Below are positions 8,107-17,879 of a DNA stretch of 64,000 nt, piece after piece. Every line of letters starts with the position of its first letter. Within the stretch, counting starts at the first letter, position 1. The notes beneath the pieces were generated by a model that was given only the letters and a program-made list of their open reading frames with translations, did not search any database and was not told the DNA's origin. The DNA is from Chryseobacterium daeguense DSM 19388 (GTDB taxonomy: Bacteria > Bacteroidota > Bacteroidia > Flavobacteriales > Weeksellaceae), in NCBI RefSeq assembly GCF_000430825.1, contig NZ_AUMT01000003.1, positions 372,001 to 436,000 of the forward strand, written 5' to 3'. Position numbers and translations under genes: made by a program.

Positions 8107-8204
8107 GATGATTACCATAATTATGCATCAAATATGATGTTATGACTTTTTTGGTAAACTTTTTGAGGAGTTTGTAAACACAACCACTTTTCAAAAAATA
8201 TTCT

Positions 8205-9224
8205 ATGAATTCATTTAATCAAAATATAATTTACAGGTTTTCCGTAAGCCTGTTTTTTGTTTTCTTTTTGGGATTTTTTAATACAGCTTCTGCACAAAAT
8301 CAGATCGAACCTGAAACACAGAAAAGCTTTCTTTTACCCGAAAAAACAATGGTTTCAGAGAATATTATCTACAAGACCAATGAAAATGGTAAACCCATTC
8401 AGCTTGATATTTACAGACCTAAAAATAATTCGTCAGAAAAGCTTCCGGTTGTGCTCTATGTTCATGGCGGAGGCTGGGCGCAGGGAGATAAAATCATCAG
8501 GGCCGACAGCTATATTGAAAACACCATTTTAAAATTAATTCAAAAAAATTACGCTGTACTCAGTATAGATTATACTTTGATAAGTCCTGAAATTCATTTT
8601 CCGCTTCCCATTCAGGACACGAAAGATGCTGTAAGATGGGTGAGAAAAAACGCGGATAAATATAATTTTGACCCTGAAAACATTGGCCTTTTCGGTGCTT
8701 CGGCGGGTTCTCATCTATCAATGCTTGCGGCTTATACTTCAGAAAATGAATTCAAGGGAAGCTCTGAGCTTTCAGGATATTCTGCAAAAGTGGATTATGT
8801 AGTCAATAACTTTGGGCCTACCGATATGAACAAGCTTTTGCATACAAGAATGGGAAAAATCCCAGTGTTTTTTGTAGGTGTATTTATGAAAAATATTGTT
8901 GACCTTCGTCAAAAGATTATTCTAGGAATGTCCGGATATGATATCAATAAAGATAAAAGAAAAGTAGTACAATATTTTAAAACCATATCTCCGATTACTT
9001 ACACGAACACTGCAATTCCAACATTAATTTTACAAGGAGACAAAGATAAGATAGTCCCTATGAAGCAGTCAAAGAAACTTCATAAAAAACTCAATAAGAA
9101 GAATATACAAAATACCTTAACTATTGTAGAAGACGGAAATCACGGCTTCCGGTCCACAGACAAAACCTATCTTAACCAGCTTACAGATGAAATGGTGAAT
9201 TTTATTGTTTCCCAGAAAAATTAA
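8205..9224 (+). CDS. Secreted alpha/beta hydrolase (esterase/lipase)
   Basis: 339 residues with a signal peptide of about 30 residues ending TASA before QNQIE. Hormone-sensitive-lipase/BD-FAE-type esterase: oxyanion HGGGW, nucleophile elbow GASAGSH, acid in LQGDKDKIV and the catalytic His in EDGNHGF. Acts in the periplasm or outside the cell on an ester or acetylated glycan; the precise substrate cannot be inferred. Stands alone, convergent with the following PLD-like gene, with 2 bp between stops. Confidence 0.85.
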   Translation: MNSFNQNIIYRFSVSLFFVFFLGFFNTASAQNQIEPETQKSFLLPEKTMVSENIIYKTNENGKPIQLDIYRPKNNSSEKLPVVLYVHGGGWAQGDKIIRADSYIENTILKLIQKNYAVLSIDYTLISPEIHFPLPIQDTKDAVRWVRKNADKYNFDPENIGLFGASAGSHLSMLAAYTSENEFKGSSELSGYSAKVDYVVNNFGPTDMNKLLHTRMGKIPVFFVGVFMKNIVDLRQKIILGMSGYDINKDKRKVVQYFKTISPITYTNTAIPTLILQGDKDKIVPMKQSKKLHKKLNKKNIQNTLTIVEDGNHGFRSTDKTYLNQLTDEMVNFIVSQKN

Positions 9225-9226
9225 AT

Positions 9227-9985
9227 TTAATTAATAGATTCGGAATACAGCTGGCTGCCCCAATACTGTATGTCTCTCTCTGCCAGGTTAGAATGGAACA
9301 GAAAATTAACTTCATCTGAAATTCTTTTTACAACAATAGGGTCTGTGGTTCTTATTCTTGTTTCATGATTTTCCCTTACCCCGTTTCCTGTGAAATTAAG
9401 AGATCCCATATAAGCGATTTCATTATCAATAATGTAAATTTTACTATGGATAAAGGTCTTATTATAAGAATTTTTACTTTTAGGCGAAATAAAAACTTTG
9501 AAAGGAAACAGCTGCCTGTAAGAATACCGATAAATCCTCATATTTTTAATTCTTTTGATCATAAAATCTCTTACAAGGAACAGTAAGACAACAACAATAA
9601 AACCGAAAGCCAATTTAATTTCTTTAAGAAAAATCATTAATGACAGCAGCACAAATCCCAATCCGATTATGGTGAAGAGCAGCGTTTTTGCAGAGCTTAT
9701 AAGGCTGTCCCGTGTTTCCTTTGCTTTTTGATCCGTGCGTTTTTCCTGAATGATAAGCTTGTGAATATTCTTTTCGTAACGGTAAAAATCCTCAATTTCA
9801 TCAGTAGTAATAAGATGAATATCAATTCCTTTCGAATGCAGATAAATCAATTCCTTTATCAAAAAAGGTGAAAGATATGGTGAAACAATCTTTACATCCC
9901 GTTTTGCACACCTGATTTCTTCCATCAGTTTTTTCCCTGCACTTTTCCCGATATAGATATCACAGACTGCGTTATTGTAGAACAT
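9227..9985 (-). CDS. Phospholipase D-like protein with two internal membrane segments
   Basis: 252 residues. The C-terminal half has one full HKD motif, HSKIYIIDNEIAYMGSLNFTGNG. The N-terminal half (IRCAKRDVKIVSPYLSPFL) has the PLD fold start but no H-x-K motif. Between them (about 95-145) are two hydrophobic helices (LLFTIIGLGFVLLSLMIFL and a second ending VVVLLFLVRDF). A single-HKD protein would need to dimerise for catalysis, as known for Nuc-like PLDs. Probably a membrane-anchored phosphodiesterase or nuclease; the target is unknown. Confidence 0.75.
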   Translation of the reverse strand: MFYNNAVCDIYIGKSAGKKLMEEIRCAKRDVKIVSPYLSPFLIKELIYLHSKGIDIHLITTDEIEDFYRYEKNIHKLIIQEKRTDQKAKETRDSLISSAKTLLFTIIGLGFVLLSLMIFLKEIKLAFGFIVVVLLFLVRDFMIKRIKNMRIYRYSYRQLFPFKVFISPKSKNSYNKTFIHSKIYIIDNEIAYMGSLNFTGNGVRENHETRIRTTDPIVVKRISDEVNFLFHSNLAERDIQYWGSQLYSESIN

Positions 9986-10099
9986 TATAATTCACTTTTA
10001 AAAGAAATAAAAGTAAAAAAAACTTTGCCACCATAAAACCGACAAAGCTATAATGAGATAGAATTTACTAAACTTTATAAACTATTATGAATTTTTATC

Positions 10100-10918
10100 C
10101 TATTTTTTTAATTTTTCGATTCTTTTTATTTCGTTTAGCAGTAAAGGAAATGCAGGTTGAGCCATTCCTCCGTGATCGAAGCCATCCAGTTCGTACAAAG
10201 TAGTGTCTTTGTGGCCTTTAAGCTTCATCATTCTGGCCATATAAGCATTTTCTTCATATCTTCCCAGCAATTCTTTTTCACGGTCTCCGGTGATCAGAAG
10301 TACCGGCGGAGCATCTGCACGGATAAAATGTAAGGGAGCCATCTCATCGATCCTTGCATCCAGCTCATCAATTCCTTTTTCCTTTCTTGTTGTGAAATGA
10401 GAAATCATTTGTCCGCTAAAAGGGATGATACCGGCTAACTTATTGGCATCAATTCCGTATGGATTTAGATAAGATTTGTTCAGACCTACCATTATCGCAA
10501 GATAACCACCCGCAGAATGTCCGGAGATAAAGACAAGGTTTTCACTTCCTCCATAACTTTTGATATTTTTAAATACCCAGGCAGTTGCAGCAGCAGCATC
10601 TTCAATGTACTTTGGAGCATTTACTTTCGGAGAGAGCCTGTAATTCACCCCTACTACGGCAATTCCTTTATTTTTGAGAGCTTCAGGAATTTCTTTTTGT
10701 CCGCCCGTTAGTCCCCCGCCGTGAAACCAGATTACGGTAGGAAAATTTTTAACATTTTTCGGTACATACAGATCCAGAACACATCTTTCATTAATATATG
10801 CATCAGATTTATTTATCTTTTCATCATAATAGTGTATGCCGTTTATACTATTATATTCTTGAGAAAATAAGGGTAAGTAAAATAAGGTCAGAATTAAAAA
10901 TATCAGGATTCTAGGCAT
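10100..10918 (-). CDS. Secreted alpha/beta hydrolase
   Basis: 272 residues with a signal peptide (MPRILIFLILTLFYLPLFS, cleavage near SQ). Motifs: HGGG (oxyanion), GHSAGG (nucleophile), ITGDRE (acid) and FDHGGM (His). It is closer to carboxylesterases of the BD-FAE type than the cytoplasmic hydrolase at 5.9 kb. Divergent from nagB, from which it is separated by about 210 bp of AT-rich DNA. Substrate unknown. Confidence 0.85.
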   Translation of the reverse strand: MPRILIFLILTLFYLPLFSQEYNSINGIHYYDEKINKSDAYINERCVLDLYVPKNVKNFPTVIWFHGGGLTGGQKEIPEALKNKGIAVVGVNYRLSPKVNAPKYIEDAAAATAWVFKNIKSYGGSENLVFISGHSAGGYLAIMVGLNKSYLNPYGIDANKLAGIIPFSGQMISHFTTRKEKGIDELDARIDEMAPLHFIRADAPPVLLITGDREKELLGRYEENAYMARMMKLKGHKDTTLYELDGFDHGGMAQPAFPLLLNEIKRIEKLKK

Positions 10919-11130
10919 AATGAAAATATTTTAAGCATTAAATATACAAATTTCTTATTGTCTCAATTTGATATAAATTAAATTCTATTCTAAAATTTAT
11001 GACTAAGAATTTATTTTTTAAATCAAACTTAAATTTAAATAACAGAAATCGTACGATTAAATAAAAACAAGCCGTAATTGTTGAAATTTCATTCATAACT
11101 TTTTATATTTAAGAACCAAATTACATTATA

Positions 11131-13050
11131 ATGATGAAATTAAATTTACTTGAAGAGACACGCTTCGAGAAAGTTCCCGTAAGCGTATTCGAAAACTCAA
11201 AAACGGCTTCCATCCACGTAGCTCATCGCATTGCAGAAATTATCAGGAAAAAACAGGCAGAGAATACATCTGCTATTCTGGGACTGGCAACAGGTGTAAC
11301 CCCGATAGCCGTTTATGAAGAGCTGATAAGGCTTCACAGGGAAGAAAACCTGAGCTTCAAAAATGTGATCACCTTCAATTTGGATGAGTATTACCCAATG
11401 CAGTCCAATTCCCCGCAAAGCTATGTAACCTTTATGAATGAAAATCTTTTCAATCATATTGATATCCTGAAAGGAAACATCCATATTCCGAACGGAACCA
11501 TTATTCAGGAAGGAATCCCGGCTTTTTGTCTGGAATATGAAAGAAAAATCGAAAGCCTTGGCGGTCTGGATATTCAGATTTTAGGCATCGGGAGAACGGG
11601 CCATATCGGTTTTAATGAACCCGGCTCCGCTCCTAATTCCGGAACACGCCTCGTAACCCTTGATGATCTTACAAGAAGAGATGCGGCCCATGATTTCGGG
11701 GGCAAAAGTTTTGTTCCTACAAAGGCCGTCACTATGGGAATCGGGACCATCCTTAAGGCTAGAGAAATTATCCTGATGGCATGGAGCCAGAAAAAAGCTT
11801 CCATCATCAAAAAGGCTGTGGAAGGGGAGATTTCGGGTGAAGTTCCTTCCACTTACCTTCAGCTTTCTGAAAATGTGGAGTTTATACTGGATGAGGCTGC
11901 TGCGAGTGAGCTTACACGGTTCAATACACCGTGGCTGGTGAAAGATTGTGTCTGGACGGATAACCTCATCCGAAAAGCAGTGATCTGGCTTGCCAACACA
12001 TTGCAAAAACCTATTCTAAAGCTCACAGAAGACGATTACAACAATAACGGGATGGCACAGCTGGCTACTGAAAAAGGTCCAGTTTATAATATTAATATTC
12101 AAATTTTCAACGAGTTACAGCATACCATAACCGGGTGGCCGGGCGGAAAGCCCAATGCGGATGATTCCCAACGCCCTGAAAGAGCTGAACCCGCAAAAAA
12201 ACGGGTACTTATTTTTTCACCACATCCCGATGATGACGTTATTTCCATGGGTGGAACTTTTATCCGGCTGGTCGATCAGAAGCATGATGTGCATGTCGCT
12301 TATCAAACCTCGGGAAATACAGCAGTCTGGGATGATGATGCGCTTCGTTTTATGGAATTTAATCTTGATTTTTCTAATGAAATGAATATTAATAATGCAC
12401 CATTAAAAGAGATTTATAAAAAAATGCGAGCGTTTATTGAACAAAAAGTTCCCAACGAAACAGATATCCCGGAAATTCAGACGGTAAAAGCCCTGATCAG
12501 AAAAGGTGAAGCCATTGCCGCCGCCAGATATTGCGGGTTGGAGGATGATCATATCCATTTTCAATCGCTTCCGTTTTATGAGAATGGAACAAACAGGAAA
12601 AACTCTGTTTCGGAAGAAGATATAGATTTAACCATACAATTGCTTAAGGAAATAAAGCCTCATCAGGTATTTGCTGCCGGAGATTTCGAAGATCCTCACG
12701 GAACGCATATCATTTGTTTCAATATTATTCTGGAAGCCATGAAACGTCTTAAAAAAACAGAAACCTGGGCTAAAGATTGCTGGCTGTGGATGTATCGCGG
12801 TGCATGGCATGAATTCAAAACCCACGAAATTGAAATGGCTGTTCCGTTAAGCCCGAATGAACTGGAAAGAAAAAAACAGGCTATTTTCAAGCATCAGAGC
12901 CAGAAGGATAAAGCTGTTTTTCCAGGTGATGATGCAAGGGAATTCTGGCAGCGGGCGGAAGACAGAAACCGGGAAACAGCAAAAGCTTATGATAAATTAG
13001 GCCTGGCTGAATATGAAGCGATGGAGGCTTTTGTAAGGTGGAAGTTTTAG
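11131..13050 (+). CDS. nagB: Glucosamine-6-phosphate deaminase fused to a PIG-L deacetylase domain
   Basis: 639 residues, about 370 longer than a bare NagB. Residues about 1-270 are NagB: LGLATGVTP, NLDEYYPM with the catalytic Asp, and GIGRTGHIGFNEPGS. Residues about 355-560 are a PIG-L/LmbE domain with its zinc motif PHPDDDVISMGG and GDFEDPHGTH. The fusion could deacetylate an N-acetylglucosamine derivative and deaminate the glucosamine-6-P to fructose-6-P, linking amino-sugar use to glycolysis; the first activity is inference from the domain. This architecture is known in Bacteroidota. No other nag genes are nearby. Confidence 0.9.
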   Translation: MMKLNLLEETRFEKVPVSVFENSKTASIHVAHRIAEIIRKKQAENTSAILGLATGVTPIAVYEELIRLHREENLSFKNVITFNLDEYYPMQSNSPQSYVTFMNENLFNHIDILKGNIHIPNGTIIQEGIPAFCLEYERKIESLGGLDIQILGIGRTGHIGFNEPGSAPNSGTRLVTLDDLTRRDAAHDFGGKSFVPTKAVTMGIGTILKAREIILMAWSQKKASIIKKAVEGEISGEVPSTYLQLSENVEFILDEAAASELTRFNTPWLVKDCVWTDNLIRKAVIWLANTLQKPILKLTEDDYNNNGMAQLATEKGPVYNINIQIFNELQHTITGWPGGKPNADDSQRPERAEPAKKRVLIFSPHPDDDVISMGGTFIRLVDQKHDVHVAYQTSGNTAVWDDDALRFMEFNLDFSNEMNINNAPLKEIYKKMRAFIEQKVPNETDIPEIQTVKALIRKGEAIAAARYCGLEDDHIHFQSLPFYENGTNRKNSVSEEDIDLTIQLLKEIKPHQVFAAGDFEDPHGTHIICFNIILEAMKRLKKTETWAKDCWLWMYRGAWHEFKTHEIEMAVPLSPNELERKKQAIFKHQSQKDKAVFPGDDAREFWQRAEDRNRETAKAYDKLGLAEYEAMEAFVRWKF

Positions 13051-13062
13051 TTTAATTAAACT

Positions 13063-13137
13063 ACCACAGATTACACGGATTTGCACAGATGATTATGTAT
13101 ATTCTTTTATAAAAATAAGATCTGTGTAATCTGTGGT
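13063..13137. repeat. 75-bp inverted-repeat element (empty, MITE-like)
   Basis: ACCACAGATTACACGGAT (13063-13080) and its reverse complement with one mismatch (13120-13137) enclose 39 AT-rich bases with no ORF. The ends share the ACCACA-n5-CACA pattern with the terminal repeats of the GxxExxY element at 4.5-5.0 kb. It lies between the convergent nagB and uvrD genes. Confidence 0.6.
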
Positions 13138-13173
13138 TAATATTTTTAAGAATACTTCTTTAAATCCCTACAA

Positions 13174-15507
13174 TTATATTTTCGTAAGTTTTGCATATTT
13201 TAAGATCAGGTTTTTCTCACCTTCATGCTGGAAAACCACTTTTGCCTTGATATTTTGAGGATCGGTTCCGTCAAGGAAAGTCACTTCCCCAACTCCGAAA
13301 CGGTCATGACGAACCTTATCTCCCACTTCAATATCCTGCGAAGACGCTCCGCTTGGATTAATGATTTTCGCGGTGCTTACCGGTTTCAGTTTGCGCGGTT
13401 CTGCGATAGGTTTTGAGCTGTCACTTCTTTCAATTGATTTTTTTTCAACTTTTTTGAAGCTTCTCATTTCCGAAGGATGCTCATCAAAAATATTGGATCT
13501 TATCCCTGAATTATTAATAAAACGTTTTTCAATAGCAGGATTTACAAATTCTATATATTCTTCGTCTATTTCACTTAAAAACCTTGAAGGCTCGGCATCG
13601 GTAATTTTCCCCCATTGGAAACGGGAGACTGCATACGTGAAAAACGCCTGCTTTTCAGCTCTGGTGAGCGCTACGTAAAATAAACGTCTTTCTTCTTCCA
13701 GATCCTCTCTTGTTGCTGAGCTCATAAAGCTCGGGAAAAGGTTTTCTTCCAGTCCCACAAGGTGAACAATCGGGAATTCCAGTCCTTTTGAAAGGTGAAT
13801 GGTCATTAATGAAACCATATCATCCTCGCTTTCTTTATCTTGTGTATCGGCAGAAAGTGCGATATTTTCAAGGAAATTGGATAAGCTGGGATCACCGTCT
13901 TCCAGCTGCATCTGCTCTTCAATAAACCCCTGCATGGAGTTCATTAATTCCTGGACGTTTTCTACCCGCGAAATTCCTTCCGGAGTCTGATCATCTTTTA
14001 AAAACTTGATTAATCCGCTTCGTTTTGCCACTTCCATTGCCACGGTGTAAGCCGTTTCCGTTTTCAGTAAAACATGAAAAGCTTTGATCATGGACCAGAA
14101 ATCATTTAATTTATTTAAAACTCCATTGTTAAAGCCTAAATGAGGCGCGTACATTGGAAGATTATCCAATACTTTAGATACAGAAACATTTTGAGCATCA
14201 GCAAAAACAACCAGTTTGTTCTGTGTGGTTTCACCAATTCCCCTGGTAGGATAATTGATAATCCTCATTAATGCTTCAGAATCACTTTCATTGATTAAAA
14301 GACGCAGGTAAGCCAATAAATCCTTCACTTCTTTTCTTTGATAGAAAGAAAGCCCGCCGTACACTTTATACGGAATGTTTTTTCTTCTTAAAGCATCTTC
14401 AAAAGCTCTCGTCTGGGAGTTTGTTCGGTATAGAATGGCAAAATCACTGTATTTTCTCTGTTCGCGGTTTCTAAGCTCCCAGATATTTCCGGCCACGAAA
14501 TTCGCTTCATCGGCATCAGAAAGTGAGCGGTAGACTTTAATTTTTTCTCCTTCTTCGTTTTCACTGAAAACATTTTTCTTAAACTGCTGTAAGTTTTTAG
14601 CAATTACCACATTGGCTGCATTTACTATATTCTGTGTAGAGCGGTAATTTTGTTCAAGGGAAACCGTAATGGCGTCCGGATAATCTTTTTTAAAGTTTAA
14701 AATATTATAAATATTGGCTCCACGGAAAGAGTAAATAGATTGTGCATCATCTCCCACCACACAGATGTTTTCAAATTTTGAGGCTAAAGCTTTTACAATC
14801 AGGTATTGAGAATGGTTCGTATCCTGGTACTCATCCACCAAGATATACCTGAAACGATCCTGATATTTTGCCAGAACTTCCGGGAAACGCGTCAGTAACT
14901 CATTGGTTTTTAATAATAAATCATCAAAATCCATTGACCCGTTTTTGTAACATTGTTCTACATACCGCTGATAAATCTGCCCTATGAATTTCATATTGGC
15001 TTTTTCATCCGCTTCTATCAATTCCGGATTGTTGAAGTATGCTTTTACGGTAATCAGATTATTTTTATAAGTAGAAATTCTTGCCTGAACTTTTTTGGGC
15101 TTGTACAAATCAGCATCAATATTCATGTCTTTCAAGACTTTTTTGATGACATTAAGAGCATCCTGCTGATCGTAAATGGTAAAATTGGAAGGATATCCCA
15201 GATAATGAGCCTCGCTTCTCAGAATTCTTGCAAAAACAGAGTGGAAAGTACCCATCCAAAGGCTTCTGGCATTACTCTGCCCCACTACTTTTGCAATACG
15301 TTCCTTCATTTCTTTTGCCGCCTTGTTGGTAAAGGTAAGGGCCAGAATATTAAAAGGATCCACTCCATTTGTGATCAAATGGGCGATACGCATCGTAAGC
15401 ACACGTGTCTTCCCCGAACCTGCTCCTGCAAGAACCATCAATGGTCCCTGTAAAGTGGTAACGGCTTCAAATTGTGATTCATTCAGTCCTTTCAAATAAT
15501 CCTCCAT
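13174..15507 (-). CDS. uvrD: UvrD/PcrA-type ATP-dependent DNA helicase
   Basis: 777-residue superfamily 1A helicase acting in repair and replication-conflict removal. Motifs: Walker A AGAGSGKT (27-34), motif Ia TFTNKAA, Walker B VDEYQDTN, motif III GDDAQSIYSFRGA, motif IV EQNYRST, motif V MTIHLSKGLEF and motif VI YVALTRAEK. The C-terminal tail (VGDKVRHDRFGVGEVTFLDG) is the PcrA/UvrD Tudor-like domain that contacts RNA polymerase. The start at 15507 places Walker A at the usual distance. A good promoter precedes it. Confidence 0.95.
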   Translation of the reverse strand: MEDYLKGLNESQFEAVTTLQGPLMVLAGAGSGKTRVLTMRIAHLITNGVDPFNILALTFTNKAAKEMKERIAKVVGQSNARSLWMGTFHSVFARILRSEAHYLGYPSNFTIYDQQDALNVIKKVLKDMNIDADLYKPKKVQARISTYKNNLITVKAYFNNPELIEADEKANMKFIGQIYQRYVEQCYKNGSMDFDDLLLKTNELLTRFPEVLAKYQDRFRYILVDEYQDTNHSQYLIVKALASKFENICVVGDDAQSIYSFRGANIYNILNFKKDYPDAITVSLEQNYRSTQNIVNAANVVIAKNLQQFKKNVFSENEEGEKIKVYRSLSDADEANFVAGNIWELRNREQRKYSDFAILYRTNSQTRAFEDALRRKNIPYKVYGGLSFYQRKEVKDLLAYLRLLINESDSEALMRIINYPTRGIGETTQNKLVVFADAQNVSVSKVLDNLPMYAPHLGFNNGVLNKLNDFWSMIKAFHVLLKTETAYTVAMEVAKRSGLIKFLKDDQTPEGISRVENVQELMNSMQGFIEEQMQLEDGDPSLSNFLENIALSADTQDKESEDDMVSLMTIHLSKGLEFPIVHLVGLEENLFPSFMSSATREDLEEERRLFYVALTRAEKQAFFTYAVSRFQWGKITDAEPSRFLSEIDEEYIEFVNPAIEKRFINNSGIRSNIFDEHPSEMRSFKKVEKKSIERSDSSKPIAEPRKLKPVSTAKIINPSGASSQDIEVGDKVRHDRFGVGEVTFLDGTDPQNIKAKVVFQHEGEKNLILKYAKLTKI

Positions 15508-15531
15508 GCTGCAAAAAAAAATTTAGGAACA

Positions 15532-15562
15532 CAAAATTAGTGTATTCTATGGAGAATTCAAA
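15532..15562 (-). promoter_or_regulatory. Bacteroidota-type promoter of uvrD
   Basis: On the minus strand, TTTG (15562-15559), a 19-nt spacer and TAATTTTG (15539-15532) match the TTTG/TAnnTTTG consensus. Transcription should start near 15525, about 18 nt before the ATG. Confidence 0.65.
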
Positions 15563-15651
15563 TTTTAGTATAATCATCTGTAATGATTTTCAGACACATT
15601 ATAAATCCCGACGGAAAAATTGGTGCATTTAAGCCGATATTAACCTTAAAA

Positions 15652-16020
15652 TTATTTAATGTAAGACCTCACACGCGAGATCATATCTCCCATATCAAAA
15701 GGTTTTGCAATAAAATCATCTGCACCGGCATCTAATGCAGACTGCTCAAGCCCGCGGCTCGCTGACATGATAAGAACAGGAATATCCCTGAGACCCTTAT
15801 CTGCTCTTATGGTGCGGCAGATATCCCTTCCGTCTTCTCCGGAAAGCCACATATCCATCAGGATAACATCTGGTTTTGCATCTGGTTTCAAAGAATTAAG
15901 CATATCCGAACCTTTATAAAATTTAGCTACACTTAATCCTTCCATTTCCATCATCATTTCTATGGAATCTACGATTGCGGGACTGTCGTCCAATACCACA
16001 ACTTTTACAGAATTACTCAT
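15652..16020 (-). CDS. Single-domain response regulator
   Basis: 122 residues, a REC domain only. Seen: VVVLDDSP (acidic pair), VILMDMWLSGEDG (phospho-acceptor Asp in MDMW), LIMSAS (Thr/Ser switch) and AKPFD (conserved Lys). The ATG at 16020 is chosen because it sits 5 bp after the kinase stop and gives a normal REC start; the upstream in-frame ATG (16056) lies inside the kinase gene. With no output domain, it probably acts through protein contact or a phosphorelay with the kinase encoded just upstream. Confidence 0.9.
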   Translation of the reverse strand: MSNSVKVVVLDDSPAIVDSIEMMMEMEGLSVAKFYKGSDMLNSLKPDAKPDVILMDMWLSGEDGRDICRTIRADKGLRDIPVLIMSASRGLEQSALDAGADDFIAKPFDMGDMISRVRSYIK

Positions 16021-16025
16021 GGTTT

Positions 16026-17879
16026 TTATACTTTTAGCTTGGGAATTTTGAAACAAAAATCAGACCCTTTTCCCTCAACGGAGCGCACAGAAATATTCCC
16101 CCCCGTTCTTTTAATAATTTCGGATGAAATATAGAGTCCCAGCCCTAAACCTGGGAATGTATGCTCTTTTGTTCCGCTTACCCGATAATACTGTTCAAAA
16201 ACTTTAGACTGCTTATCTTCCGGTATTCCTATCCCGAAATCTTTCACACAAAATGTAATCATATTATTTTCCACCGCCGTAGAAACATGAACTTCATCTG
16301 CATCAGGAGAATATTTAATGGCATTGCTGATAAGATTGCTCATTACCTGAGAAATCCGGTGCCTGTCTGCTGTTACCCGTCCTATTTGTTTTTTATTGAA
16401 TAAAATTTTATGTCTTGCCGTCATCTGCTGTTCGGCAATGACTTCATCTACGAGCTGATCAAAATCAAATTCAGATTCATTAAGCTGGATTTTACCGTTT
16501 TGAATTTTCGTTACATCCAGAAGATCATTTACCAGTTCCGTAAGCTTATCAATCTGGCCATTCATTCTTTTAGCGACTTCGGCGTTTTTCAGATCGCCTT
16601 GTTTCTGGAGGTTCATTTCTATAAATTGGGTATAGAGCTTTAAGCTGGTAAGCGGCGTTTTCAGCTCGTGGCTTGCAATACCAAGAAAATTATCTTTCTG
16701 AGTCTGTAATTGTTTAAAATCATCAATATCAGTAAAAGTTCCTATCCATTGATTAATCTGGCTTTTATCATCAAAATTGGCGACCGCTCTTCCCAAAAAC
16801 CACCTGTATATTTCCGGATTCTGCGGATCCTGAAATTCATATTCTACCTCAAAAGGCTGTCCGGTTCTTACACTCTCTTCCCATATCCTGAGAATTTCGG
16901 GATATACTTCCGGCCGGATAAGTTTCCTGATGGCTTCATTGGCATTTTCATCTCTACTGAAATTCATGTATTTATACCAATTATCATTGATATAGGTAAT
17001 ATTTCCTTCACGATCTGAGGTCCAGACAAACTGCGGCATAGAATCCGCCAGATCACGGTATTTTTTCTCACTTTCCTGAATTTCTTTCCTTGCCGCCACA
17101 AGGTCCGTAACGTTTACGGCCATATTATGAATGGCATATACCTCTCCTGAAGAGTTTTTTAACGGTTTATAAGAAAAATTGTAATAAAACGTCTGCAGCT
17201 TGCCATCAACAATAAGGTCTACCTGGTCTTCGGTAGCAGTATATGTTTCTCCTGTTTTAAATATATTTTTAAGAATACCGATAAAAGGCTGGCCTTCAAG
17301 CTCCGGAAGGGCATCTTCAAGCTTCATCCCGATTACCGAGGCATCTTTTCCCCAGGTTTTCAGCATGGGCTCGTTGGCTAGCTCAATATAAAGGTCTTCC
17401 GAACGGTAAATTGCAATGGAATAATCTGTTTTCTTCACCATATCTTCAAAACGATACTCACTTTCCAGAAGTTTTCTTTCAGAAATTACCTGATCTGTAA
17501 CCTCAGTCGCTACTACACTTACCCCAATTATCTTATTATCGTCATTATAAACCGGTGAATAAATAAAGTTAAAAAAGTGCTCTTCATAGTTTCCATATTT
17601 GTCCAGAAAAACAGGCCATTTATTTCCTTTGAATATTTCTCCTTTTTTGTAAACATTATCCAATATTTCTGTAAATCCCTGAGATATTATTTCAGGAATA
17701 ACATCAAATAAAGGCTTCCCGATAACCGATTCGTCCCTTCCCCAAAGCTCCAGCATCTGAGGATTAACTTTATTTATTATAAAATCATCCCCGATCAGAA
17801 GTGCCAGCGCAACCGGGGCCTGGCTGAATAAGGTAACCAAAGAGTCCTGAGAAACATTGTATTTCAAGAAATTTTTCAT
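16026..17879 (-). CDS. PAS-domain sensor histidine kinase
   Basis: 617 residues, without a signal peptide or membrane helices, so a cytoplasmic sensor. Three PAS domains in tandem (about 1-130, 135-260 and 270-390, the last with PQFVWTSDREGNITYINDNW and a PAC segment EYEFQDP). HisKA follows, with FLGIASHELKTPLTS (phospho-His), then HATPase_c: N box NLISNAIKYSP, G1 KDFGIGIPE, F box EQYYR, G2 GLGLGLYIS. It is co-transcribed with the response regulator 5 bp downstream. A TAATTTTG box (17905-17898) is the likely -7 element. The signal is unknown; PAS ligands could be redox, light or small molecules. Confidence 0.9.
   Translation of the reverse strand: MKNFLKYNVSQDSLVTLFSQAPVALALLIGDDFIINKVNPQMLELWGRDESVIGKPLFDVIPEIISQGFTEILDNVYKKGEIFKGNKWPVFLDKYGNYEEHFFNFIYSPVYNDDNKIIGVSVVATEVTDQVISERKLLESEYRFEDMVKKTDYSIAIYRSEDLYIELANEPMLKTWGKDASVIGMKLEDALPELEGQPFIGILKNIFKTGETYTATEDQVDLIVDGKLQTFYYNFSYKPLKNSSGEVYAIHNMAVNVTDLVAARKEIQESEKKYRDLADSMPQFVWTSDREGNITYINDNWYKYMNFSRDENANEAIRKLIRPEVYPEILRIWEESVRTGQPFEVEYEFQDPQNPEIYRWFLGRAVANFDDKSQINQWIGTFTDIDDFKQLQTQKDNFLGIASHELKTPLTSLKLYTQFIEMNLQKQGDLKNAEVAKRMNGQIDKLTELVNDLLDVTKIQNGKIQLNESEFDFDQLVDEVIAEQQMTARHKILFNKKQIGRVTADRHRISQVMSNLISNAIKYSPDADEVHVSTAVENNMITFCVKDFGIGIPEDKQSKVFEQYYRVSGTKEHTFPGLGLGLYISSEIIKRTGGNISVRSVEGKGSDFCFKIPKLKV

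Noticed and set aside
11574-12006. Long minus-strand ORFs (92 and 141 codons) inside nagB
   Set aside because: They overlap conserved NagB motifs on the other strand; the translations show no family features.
14953-15453. 166-codon plus-strand ORF inside uvrD
   Set aside because: Antisense to conserved helicase motifs; a codon-bias artefact.
15652-16056. Start of the response regulator at 16056
   Set aside because: The extra 12 codons lie within the kinase coding region and precede a better-placed ATG at 16020 that begins a normal REC domain.
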